Source: Lithobates sylvaticus (Eukaryota; Chordata; Amphibia; Anura; Ranidae). From it: DNA of 64,000 nucleotides. The position numbers and the translations under genes are program-made. Location of the stretch: positions 115,273,490 to 115,337,489 of the forward strand of contig CM053032.1 of assembly GCA_028564925.1 (NCBI GenBank), in the 5' to 3' direction. Position 1 is the stretch's first letter; every line of letters starts with the position of its first letter. The notes below the pieces were generated by a model. The model was given only the letters and a program-made list of their open reading frames with translations. It did no database searches and was not told the origin of the DNA. Of the stretch, positions 34,383 to 44,474 are shown one piece after another.

Positions 34383-35424
34383 AAAAGGAGAAGGGGGTCC
34401 CCTAAGGGTTTGGACTTTTAAGGCATGTAAAATATATAACCCCAGATAGAACACTAGATAATATATGTTAGAAAAGACGTTTATTACAAAAATTATATAA
34501 AAAAGGTTTAACAATATGACAATATAAAAACTTTTGAAATATTCGAACAGTACTTGATTTGTAGAGTACAGTATATAAAAGTATGTTGTAGGCGTTATCT
34601 CACACCTGACGTGTTTCGGAGGTTTTTAAGGTTTCCTTAAATCTGTGTATCTACAGATACACAACACAGGTCTGTGAAATATATGCAGCACACTTTGAGT
34701 GGCACTTTCTATCATGCTGTGCACTCACTTAGTTTTTTGTGCATAAATACTCATAAATGTTTTGATTTAATAGGGCTTTCATCTTCTATACCCGACCCCA
34801 GTGTGTCTCACAGACGCTCGCTATCACGCCAGGATAGATGCAATAAGTCCAGGGATCCCAGTAACCTTGGGCATACGACAAATCTTTGTGAGCTACCAAT
34901 CCACTCTATGGATACTAATTTTCGGTTAAACTACATCATCTAAGAAAGCCTAGGCAAAGAAGCTCCTCCTCCCAGCCACTGCTTTTAATCACATTGGAAT
35001 GTTCTTATAAACGGTATGTGAATCCATTTTTCCTATGTGTGTATCTCTATGCAAAAATCTTTTTTGATGCTATTACGTATATCAAGGTTCACTTTTTGAC
35101 AAATTGCTCTATTATGATATCTTTTAGAGATTAGGAATGTTATACTCTTACCTCTGAAGAAGGAGGAAACCTTAAAAACCTCCGAAACGCGTCAGGTGTG
35201 AGATAACGCCTACAACATACATTTATATACTGTACTCTACAAATCAAGTACTGTTCGAATATTTCAAAAGTTTTTATATTGTCATATTGTTAAACCTTTT
35301 TTATATAATTTTTGTAATAAACGTCTTTTCTAACATATATTATCTAGTGTTCTATCTGGGGTTATATATTTTACATGCCTTAAAAGTCCAAACCCTTAGG
35401 GGACCCCCTTCTCCTTTTTCTGTA
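34383..35424. mobile_element. Fold-back element, ~270-bp arms
   Basis: The left arm from AAGGAGAAGGGGGTCCCC (34383) to about 34655 is repeated inverted at about 35155-35424, with high similarity and blocks such as CCTAAGGGTTTGGAC, TTATCTCACACCTGACG and CCTTAAA..CCTCCGAAACG. The loop of about 500 bases is non-coding. CTTCATAAATATA occurs on both sides (about 34368 and 35500), but about 80 bases separate the right arm from the right copy, so it may mark a larger insertion. Confidence 0.75.
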
Positions 35425-35509
35425 CTATAGGATGTGGCATAAAACACAAAATTCCCCTCCCCTTTATATGTGTGCTCTCTGCTAAGCCTACAACCTTTCT
35501 TCATAAATA

Positions 35510-35735
35510 TAAATGTGTCAAAGCCCAGACCTCAATCCAATAGAAAATCTGTGGTCAGCCTTAAAGATTGCTGTTCACAAGTGCCCATCATCCAACTTGA
35601 AGGAGCTGGAGCAGTTTTTCAAGGAGGAATGGGCAAAAATCCCAAAGGTAAGATGTGGCAAGCTCATAGAGACTTAGCCAAAGCTAATTGGTGCTGTGAT
35701 AGCCGCAAAAGGTGTAACTACAAAGTATTGACTTG
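35510..35735 (+). pseudogene. Tc1-type transposase, C-terminal part
   Basis: The sequence reads KAQTSIQ-like and PDLNPIENLWSALK-type in neighbouring frames, followed by HKCPSSNLKELEQFFKEEW and KLIE. This is the usual end of Tc1 transposases. It lies about 4.1 kb from the N-terminal part because of nested insertions. Confidence 0.8.
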
Positions 35736-37198
35736 GGGGGGGGGGGTGAATAGTTATGCACATTGACTGTTTCTGTTATTTTGTCCTATTTGTTGTTTGC
35801 TTCACAATAATAATAAAAAGTTGTGGGCATGTTCTGTAAATTAAATGATGCAAACCCTTAAACAATCTAGGTTTATTACAGGTTGTGAGGCAACAAAACA
35901 TGAAAAATGCCAAGGGGGGTGAATACTTTTGCAAAGCACTGTATGCTGAAGGATAGGGGCTAGGGAGGACAGGAGGCGGGTCACCCCTATGCTTCGGCAT
36001 ATATATTTTTTTCCCTTTTCTTGGCATAGATTTCTTCATCCACATCTATCGATTTTGAATGGAGGAATCCGTTCGGTTCGTTTAGCCCATGGGCTTAACA
36101 AAATAAAGAACAGTGCATGTATGCCCATCATTAGAAGTGGGTGGATGCACAGTGGTATTCGAATGGTGGGCATACCACACCACATTGATCGATGTGAATG
36201 GAGGAATCTGGCTCCTGAAAATGGAGGGATCAGGCTGCATGAAACAAAAAAAAAAAAAAAGAAAGAACATTACAATATATGCACAACAAGGACCAGCAAC
36301 GTACTGGTATGTTGCTGGACTTTGGTTATACTAGAATGATGCCTGCAGGTTTAGACATCATCTTGGTATTGTGTTTTCAGCCGGCGGTTGGCTTTCATGT
36401 AAAAGCAAACCTTGCGGATAATTAGCCGCTAGACTGCTTTTACAAGCAGTGGAAAGGGACGACCCCCCCCGCACCACCTTGAATGGTTTCCTCGGGCTCT
36501 CCTGTCCCACCGGGGAAACCGAGAATGCAGCCGGTGGTTCCGTCAGCTGACCATAGAGCTTATCGGAGACCACAACAGCTCCAATCATCTTTATGCCCTA
36601 AGAAACCGAAAGCTACGAGCATTTCATCACTTCGGTTTTGCCGGACATAAACAGCACCATTTTTATATTGGGAAAGCATCTTTTTACACCGATCTTGGGG
36701 GCTTTAAGGACAAAAGAGAGATCCAGAGTCTAATAGACCCCCCCAAAAAAAAGGAGTACCTGTCACTACCTATTGCTATCATAGGGGATATGTACAGAAC
36801 ATTCCCTGTGATAACAATAAAAGTGATAAAAAAAAACACATGAAAGGGACAGAGTAAAAATAAAATAAAAAAGCAAAATAAATAATAAAAAAATTAAAGC
36901 ACCTACGTTCCCCCATGCTCGAGCGCAATGGTAAAAAAAGGATCGTTCTCATGTCGTATGTAAACAGCAATTGCACCATGTCGTGTTTGGTATCTATGTA
37001 CTTGGCATAAGATCATCTTTTATATTTTACCAAACATTTAGACAATATAGTGTGTTTTTTTTGGGGTTAGAAGTGTGGGTGATGTGTGGCATAAGCTTCT
37101 AATGTTGGGCATAAAATGCAAGGACAGTTCAAACACCCCCCAAATTACCTTTTTGGAAAGTAGACACCCCAAGCAATTTGACGAGAGGCCTGATATTA

Positions 37199-37427
37199 GG
37201 CCGGCCATACACAGAACAAATTTATTTCCTGCAACCACAGGTTGCAGAAAAGAAATTTGGTAGTTTCTCCCATCAACACAAGCAGTGCAGAGAGGGGAAT
37301 CCCTCCTGCCGGGCCATTGCCTTCTCCCGATGGGGGAAGCCGTCCTCGCTGAGAGAAGACAGTGATTATCGCTAGCGGCTATAGCAGCTGCTAGCGATAA
37401 TCTCAAGAGAATCCGGCATGGCCAGCC
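37199..37427. mobile_element. PIF/Harbinger-like MITE, 229 bp, TTA duplication
   Basis: GGCCGGCCATAC at the left pairs with ATGGCCAGCC at the right. TTA flanks both sides (37196-37198 and 37428-37430). Inside are short palindromes such as CTAGCGGC..GCTGCTAG. It sits at the point where the older piggyBac homology stops. Confidence 0.6.
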
Positions 37428-37430
37428 TTA

Positions 37431-38915
37431 CAGTAATGGCAGTTCCTTTTACTATAAACAAAGTTCATATTTACAACTGATTTCCTCTTTCCCTCTACCC
37501 TTTCCTTGTAGGAGGGATATCCTGTCCATTTCGTCAAATCCTTCTCTGATCTCTAATAGTTTATTTTTATTATACCCTTTGTCCATCAACCTCTCTATCA
37601 GTACATCTGTTTGATCTATAAAATTCTCCATTTTATCACAATTCCTCTTAATCCTGACAAATTGCCCTTTTGGTATGGCCATGTACTATTTGGGACGACA
37701 AATTGTTATGGGTATATACCCATTTCGGTCTGTGATCCAAGTACCCTAATTGGCCACGTTCCCAGCCTTCTAATGACGCTATTACGGCAAAACGTGCAGA
37801 GGAAGGATTACACGGTCTCTGACATCACAACTGTGTGACAGAACTTCCGCCGGTTGGAACGCATGGCAAACCTCAAAACGGGAGTAGGCGGCTGGCGTTA
37901 ATACATACACCGCTAAAATTGATGGATGCCGGCTCGGGAACATAACTGAGTTTATTCTGTATTTTGCATTTTATACAAATAAATCAGGTTGCGCTAGGAG
38001 TACATTTTATCTTTCTCCCCGAGTGTATATCAAGATCTCAGATAGAAAGGAGAGGAGTAGAGTCGAGTCCCGGAGGTTGTCACTGTCTATTAGAGTGTAA
38101 GCTGACCCACATAACATTTGAGTCTGTCTGGTGAGTGTCAGTGTGATAAGAGGTGGTAAGGATCACGAAGACACATGTTATAGCACACTAATGACTGCAT
38201 GATTTGAGCACAGTTTGAAGGTGCACATTCACCATAAGTCACAAAATGTTTTACTTTACAGCGGGTGGCTATAGGGACATTTATTTTCTAGATTGGGTTA
38301 TACCAAATTTTAATTTTTGGTTTTCACGTTTGTAATAAATAGTATATATAAATCTAGGGTACCTAGTGCCCAAATTTATTTATAGTACATGGCACATTTG
38401 TGTTATCCACACAAAGTTTTTAGTTTAGCAGCAAGGGAATCACACTTGCACATAAGGATCTTTGGCGCAGAAGTCAAAGTTTTTTCACATAACGGCAGTT
38501 CCTGTTTGCACCTAAGCTAGTGTCTAGTTCTTGGGTGCAATTCTAAGCTAGAATACCTGGTTTCAGTGTGGTGAAAGCTGCATCTATGCGGAGGCACCCA
38601 GGCTGGGTGCCAGGCGGTCCGTCACAAGTGTTTTGAAATCGTGTGGGCTCTCCAGAAATTGCAAATGTCCCTTTATGAATGGCACTTCACCATGATCACA
38701 ACCCACTGAGCTGGTTAAATCTGTGGAGCTCAATTCTTCAATCATATGATTTCATAATCCAGCATAAGGAGGGCAGCACCCACGGCAATGCTGATTAGTT
38801 GTCGCGACAAGCCGAGCCAGCAGGAGTTGGTTGCGTCAGAAGGAAAATTGCAGCTCCCTCTTATGCCACCACCTGAAGGAGGTGTAATGGTTGTGCATAC
38901 TGGGCCCAAGAATAG

Positions 38916-38916
<1 letters not shown>
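37431..38916. other. Intron sequence, unrecognised repeats
   Basis: The blocks around 37690-38340 (CATTTCGG, GGCAAAACGTGCAG and similar) look like interspersed-repeat sequence, but I cannot define ends. No supported gene. Confidence 0.4.

Positions 38917-38977
<61 letters not shown>
38917..38977 (+). repeat. (TG)n microsatellite, ~30 units
   Basis: An uninterrupted TG run of about 61 bases, likely polymorphic. Confidence 0.97.
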
Positions 38978-38979
<2 letters not shown>

Positions 38980-39224
38980 CAGCCATTTTGTTCAGGTCAC
39001 AAGTTTCCCCATTCCATCTTGTCATAAGAAGACACAGCTGTAATGACCTTCCTCCCTCCTTTCAGCTCAAAAAATTCACAACCTCTTAGTTGCACACCAG
39101 GACTTTACCAGTCCATTGATAAGACACACAAACCTCTCTTAACCAATACACAATTCAGTGTAGGTACCAGTGGCAGACCCCCGCCACCCCCGTCCGTTGG
39201 TTCGGTCAGTCAAAACCCCCCCCA

Positions 39225-39395
39225 AACGATCAGCAATGATGGGCAGCACTGATGGTAACTGATAGGCGGAACTGATGGGCACTGATTGGCAGCACTGTTC
39301 AGCTTGCTCTGAGGGGGTTCATCCTGGGACATGTAGTCCTTCACTTTTGGGAGGGGTCACATACGAAGGGCTACAAGTCCCAGAATGAACCCCTC
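39225..39395. repeat. Short tandem CTGATGGGCA-like units and ZNF143-like hairpin
   Basis: 39235-39300 has about five loose 12-bp units around CTGATGGGCAGCA. Next to it, 39311-39341 pairs with 39366-39395 in a hairpin of about 30 bp. Each arm carries a word close to CTACAAGTCCCAGAATG, which resembles the ZNF143/THAP11 site. This is likely part of an interspersed repeat. Confidence 0.55.
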
Positions 39396-40423
39396 TTTGT
39401 ATGGGTCTCTGGCAGGTCTCTTTACGGCTCCCTCATGACACTGCACACACGTTTCCAGCCTCACCTCAGTCTACAGCGTTGCCTTCCCTCAGAGCAAGTT
39501 GAAGGAGTTCATGAAGATGGAGGATGTGGGTGGAAAGCACTAGGCGCGGAGCAGCGGAGGAGGAGGAAGTTAAATCTTTGAATGCTGGGCCCTCAGCCTC
39601 CCTCTGCATGAGGGCAGGGACATAACCCGTTGCTAGACTGGAGGCGGTTCCATCCTAGCAACCAGTGGGCAGTAGAGCCAGTGGTGGAGCCAGCTATGGG
39701 TCTCGGCTGCCTCTGAGATGACCTCTTAGGGGCATGAAATTGGTGGCCCAGTCCACATCTGTTCTCTGCAGTCCTCGTCGACAGGACTCCTCTAGTGTCC
39801 CTTTTGCTGGGGGGAGTCTGGGAGGGGCTGCGCAGTCCCCCTGTAAAATACCACTGAAGGAGAAGGAAAACACCTTGTTTGCCTTATGGCAGATAGGCCC
39901 CTGGCTACGAGGTACCAGAGTGTATTAGGCCCTCACACCCCTCCTATGAGGAATAGATATCTGATATCTGTCGTATCTATATCCATTTCTAAGCTAATTT
40001 CATGTTGGACAATAATATGCAGGGTAGGCGACTGTACCCTACAGATATTTAGAGATACTAATATTTATAGAAAACTGTATTTGGCACTTGGTTATAAACA
40101 TGGTGACATCCCAACAACCACACCTTAGACCAGATGATTTTTCAGATGCTCTCTGTCAACACCTATATTGATATGAAGCAAAGTGGAATACAACCACATT
40201 GTTGCAGCTCTTGTATACCATAAAGCAAAAGAAGAGCTAAACGATGAGAGCCAATAGATAACTTTGCTTATGGACTGAAACTTGACCAGTCTTTTGTCAC
40301 AAGTTGGTGAGAAGAGTAGTGGTCTGGCACCACGTTCCGTCACACCTCCCTTCCCCACATCTAGGATCAGATATGTTGCGACCACATGGTTGTAAGGTAA
40401 GGTTAAATGTAAAAGACAAAACC
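39396..40423. other. Intron sequence, nothing recognised
   Basis: GC-rich to about 39850, then AT-rich. No transposon end or splice-flanked conserved frame was identified. Confidence 0.4.
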
Positions 40424-41830
40424 TCAGGTGCTCATGAAACCCAGCTCATCAGTTGGTAGCAGGCAAGGGTAACCAGAAGTGATTATAGGCGTCCAGAAGG
40501 AACAGAACTTTATTCCACATTGCTCTATGCAAGCAGGAGCAGCCGCAAAGATGCTTGGACATTGTATGGAAGGAAGCATTTTTGCCTTTCCATTGGTTCT
40601 GTTGGCAAAGAGGTCCATTTCTGGTGTTCACCATCTCTCTTCCCAGAGGTCTTCCTGACACTCTCATAAGCTTTTCCGACCTTGTGCCACCTTGCCTGTT
40701 TAAATAAGCTACTGTGGTAATATTGTCAGATTTTATTTGAACTTTTTACTCTGATCTTTTCTTGAAAAGCTACAAGAGCTTCTGCCATGGCTGCCAGCTC
40801 CCTCAGATTTGAGGAGCTTTCCAACATCACTAACTTCCATTTCCCTTGGGCTATGTGATTTTCCGAGTGAACTCCCCATCCCCAGGAACTGGCGTCTGTA
40901 GAGATTCTGATTGGATCCTGCTGTTTCCATTTGTGCAATTGCTCCAGAACTTGTGGTTTTGTTTACCACCTGAGAGATTCCTTCACCTCCTGTGAAATGG
41001 GTATTCTTGAGTCTAGCGAAGCTCATCCCACTGTGCAAGAACATAACTTTCATGGTCCTTGAATGCAGCTGTGCCCATTGGACCACTGGTATTGCCCCCG
41101 TCATGCATCCCAACGCATCCTTATTGTATATTCTGTTGCACTTCAGAGCTGCACCGCATCTTGTTGTGTTTACTGCACCTTTTCTGACGTCAGATACCCT
41201 GTTTCCCCGAAAATAAGACCTAGTGTGATTGTCGGTGATGGCTGCAATATAAGCCCTACCCCCCAAATAAGCCCTACCCTGTTTCCCCAAAAATAAGCCC
41301 TACCCTGAAAATAAGACCTACAAGGACTTTAACTAGGCCTTATTTGGGGGGTAGGGCTTTTATTGCAGCCATCACCGGCACTCACGCTAGGTCTTATTTT
41401 CGGGGAAACAGGGTATACCTTAGTGTTCAATGCGTTTATCGTGTAACCCAAGTAAGCTGAGAACTTTCTCTCAACCTGAACACTTGCAAAGCTTCTACCA
41501 ACACCTTTGTAAAAATGCAGGGGGATGAAGATAGGCTAAAAGATAGGGCATTAAGCTGGAAAATACATACAGTGTCTTTCCTTGCCCCTTGAGTGCAAAC
41601 CTTAGAAATTTCTTGGAGGATATTCCTTATCGGGGAAGTACAAATATGCATCTTTCAAATTCGCCAAGACCATAAACACCCCAGGGACAACAAATGCTCC
41701 AGAGTACAAGCTGCACATGTATATGGTCGGTTTAAAGTTCACAGCGTTAGCCCTGCCAGGGGCGTTTAAAAAGGTTTCTTCTTTACAAACCATAGGATCC
41801 TTTAGATCTTCAAAGGAAAGGTCTGTTCTA
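40424..41830 (-). mobile_element. Decayed DIRS-type retroelement fragment (fossil)
   Basis: Minus-strand peptides match DIRS reverse transcriptase (a NLKDAYLYFP segment near 41650, a FSLSSSPCIFTKVLVEAL segment near 41500) and RNase H (RISTDASSWGWGVHSENH near 40880, MDLFANRTN near 40615). No recombinase or terminal repeats were seen. It is broken in many places and old. A TA-flanked MITE lies inside (41197-41413). Confidence 0.7.
41197..41413. mobile_element. TA-flanked palindromic MITE, 217 bp
   Basis: The ends CCCTGTTTCCCCGAAAATAAG and its inverse pair, with TA on each side (41195-41196 and 41414-41415). The CCCTGTTTCCCC..AAATAAG motif repeats internally near 41278. It sits in the DIRS fragment and is therefore younger than it. 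The TA duplication suggests a mariner-like mover, but I do not assign a family. Confidence 0.7.
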
Positions 41831-41949
41831 GAAATTTTAGATAGTGGGCTGTCTAACTAAGAGCATGTTTCCCAGTGCAAAGCATTCTCTTCTTTGAAGG
41901 GAAATCTCTTTATCAAGTTATTTGGCATGTACGTTTTCCTTTCAGGTAC

Positions 41950-42235
41950 TTTGTTTGTTTTGCACTCCTGTGACCCATTTTCAGCAGAGAGTGGGCTTAA
42001 GTCCGCTCTCTGCTGACGTCGCAGAGTTGGTTCAGGCTCGGGCGTCATCATGACCACAGAGTTGGGATCTGTGCGGCACCCGGAGACGGCTTCTTTCACT
42101 CCCTCCACAGCCCAGCACTCCAGTAAACGTGGGGGGCAGAGCAGAGAGCCACTGAATGACAGTCAGCGGCTCTCTGCTCACGGAGCTGTGAGAACCAAGT
42201 GATCAGCTGTGTTTGGTTGCTTGGTTCTCAGGGTT
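41950..42235 (+). repeat. Interspersed repeat, copy 1 of the family also at 42725
   Basis: Blocks shared in order with 42725-43011: TGCACT.CTGTGACC, TTTTCAGC, GTGGGCT, GCTGACGTC, GGGGCAGAGCAGA and GAGAACNAAGTGATCAGC. GTGGGCTTAAGTCC at 41990-42003 pairs imperfectly with the following GC-rich sequence. Non-coding. Confidence 0.6.
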
Positions 42236-42724
42236 AGAGGCACCAGAGGACAGATGCAGCATCTGAGAGATACCTCAACAACCAAACAATGATAGTAAAA
42301 TGATGGAACCCATAAGAGGTTCTGGTGATCCTGAGTAGTGGTCATACCACCAAAGCCACACCCTGCATACTGATCTGATAGCAAAAGAAAAATAAACTCG
42401 GGATGTGTCCTATCTGGCAGGAAGAAAAATGAAACAGGACTTGGGAGCATGCCTTGGCTTTTAAAGAAAAAGTGGCACATGTGTTTTCTGGTGTGAGGAG
42501 CCTCTCTCTCTCGCTCTCTCATGTAAGCTGTCCTGGAAGATGGCTTGGGGAATGTGTAATCAGAGACTTTTAAGATGACCCAGTAATGAATATGTTTCCA
42601 AAGCTACAAAATATCAACTACTATATATGAGAAATAACATTGCAGAATGTTGGTCCAGAGAGTTAAAAGGAGACGTACAGCCAAAGCTATTCTGACTATA
42701 TGTTTCCTGGGGATAACAGGAGTG

Positions 42725-43011
42725 CAGTTAGTTCTGCACTTCTGTGACCTGTTTTCAGCCGACAGTGGGCTAAAACCTGCTGCCGGCTGACGTCACTGAG
42801 CCAGGCCAGGCTTTGAAAAGATCCCGACTCTACAATCAAATTCCACCCAGATGCCTGGATTGACAGCTGGATTAGTCTCTCACTGAGCTGCTGAGAGGCT
42901 GAGCCAGCCGCTCCCACCACATCCCCACATTCTAGTGAACAATGGAGGGGCAGAGCAGATAACTGGTGACTGATAATCAGCGGCTGTCTGCTCAGTGACT
43001 GAGAACTGAGT
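42725..43011 (+). repeat. Interspersed repeat, copy 2, split by the LINE
   Basis: Same family as 41950-42235. It runs up to GATCAGCAGTCTTT, where the LINE at 43026-48876 inserted, and resumes at 48891 with GATCGCTCAG. This makes the repeat older than the LINE. Confidence 0.6.
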
Positions 43012-44474
43012 GATCAGCAGTCTTTATTTTTTTTTTAAAAGAAACATCTTTATTGATCTCCAACAGGGAGAAAAATTATAAGTACAATACGACAGTGCAT
43101 CATACAACATGTCACAACTTTAACATTTGGTGTACATTCACTTTCTTTATGTCAGCATACATGTTAAACTTAGTTCGTCTTAGGCTTCAAAAGGGGAAAA
43201 ATTAAAGCAATCTATTAAACATACTTGGTAATCTTATAGTGAGTCTACATCATTGTGTTAATCTCTAGTACATATCAAAATCCTATCCAGCCCTGGGGGG
43301 GGGAAAGGGTCAATACGGGAAACCAGAGGAGCTCAGGTGGAGAGGGAGGGAGGGGGATCGCAGGTATCCTTTGTCTCTTCACATTATCAAGATAACATCC
43401 TATTTCCCGACCCAGCATCCCCAAACCTTATCAAACTTCGAGGGGCATTTGCGGCTCATGTAGGTAAGTTTGTATAATGGGAGGACAGAGTCAACCAGTG
43501 CCTTCCATTGTGACACAGTGGGGGGGGTCCTTCTTCTTCCAGTTCAGGAGAATAGTTTTCCTGGCATAAAATGCCGCGTAGAATATAAACAATTGCGTGT
43601 GGATTTTAGGTGCCATTTTGTCACACACTCCCAGGAGCAGGACCAAAGGATCCAGCCCCAGAGAGAGGTTCCGGCTGCATTTATCACTCCCACCACATCC
43701 CTCCAGAAGTGTTGTATGAGCGGGCACTCCCATACCACGTGTATAAATGTTCCCAGCTCCGTAGAGCACTTCGGGCATCTGTCAGAGCATGTCGGGTAGA
43801 TTCTCGATAGTCTCTGGGGGGTTAATAGGCTGTGTGGATGAACTTAAGTTGAATAAATCTATCCCTGGCCGAGATCATTAATGGTATATATTGCTGGATC
43901 CCTTCTTCCCAGTCTTCCCCTGCCAGTGTCGGGATGATCGTCTGCCACTTAGCGAATAATTTAGCCCCAGCACCGGACAGCTCCGAGGAGATCCTAAGAT
44001 ATAGGGAGGAGAGGATCCTATCAGCACTCTGAGATCAGGAATTTTTCTATCCCGTGGGAGGATATGGAGGGTTCTGTGGGAAATTGAGCACGGATTGCAT
44101 GTCGCAACTGAAGGTAGCGAAAAAACATCTGCGAGGGGAGTGCAAATTCCTCCCGCAGGGAGTTGAAGGGGAGAAGCGTACCGTGTGGCATAATCTGTCT
44201 GAGGATCTTTATGCCATAGCCTGCCCACAGGGTCGGGTCCGGAATAGAGTTTAGATGTTGCAGTCTGGGATTACCCCACAGCGGAGTATAGGGTGACACC
44301 TCACCTGGGACACTAATTTTATTCGTCAGTTGGGACCACACTCGCACCGTAGTTCTCATCGGGATAGTAATCTCAGGGTGTGCTGTAGGTCCCCGGAAGA
44401 CCAGGTTACTAAGAGCTGCGTAGGAGCCCAAGGTTGCCGCCTCCAGGTTGACCGACGGGTTGGATCGGGACTGT

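Larger units (their letters stand above)
30546..35941 (+). mobile_element. Tc1/mariner transposon interrupted by later insertions
   Basis: The ends are CAGTGCCTTGCAAAAGTATT at 30546 and its inverse ending at 35941, with TA on both sides (30544-30545 and 35942-35943), inside the older piggyBac. The Tc1 sequence itself is 30546-31423 and about 35510-35941, roughly 1.3 kb. About 300 bases of the middle appear lost where a DIRS fragment and a fold-back element now lie. It is oriented antisense to the host gene. Confidence 0.88.
22790..37195 (+). mobile_element. Older piggyBac copy, split by nested insertions and 3' truncated
   Basis: Segments 22790-23377, 27892-30543 and 35944-37195 run in the same order as the piggyBac at 13717-20133: the GTACCTGTAC 5' region, the TATAGTGTCTGAAC block, a decayed transposase, the CATTCAGCTGCAGCAC block, the GCATGTATGCCCATCATT block, and the start of the palindrome arm. 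The 5' TTAA end is missing and the 3' kilobase is absent. It is more diverged than the first copy. Two insertions interrupt it: the inverted-repeat/LINE unit (23387-27882) and the Tc1 element (30546-35941). Confidence 0.8.
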
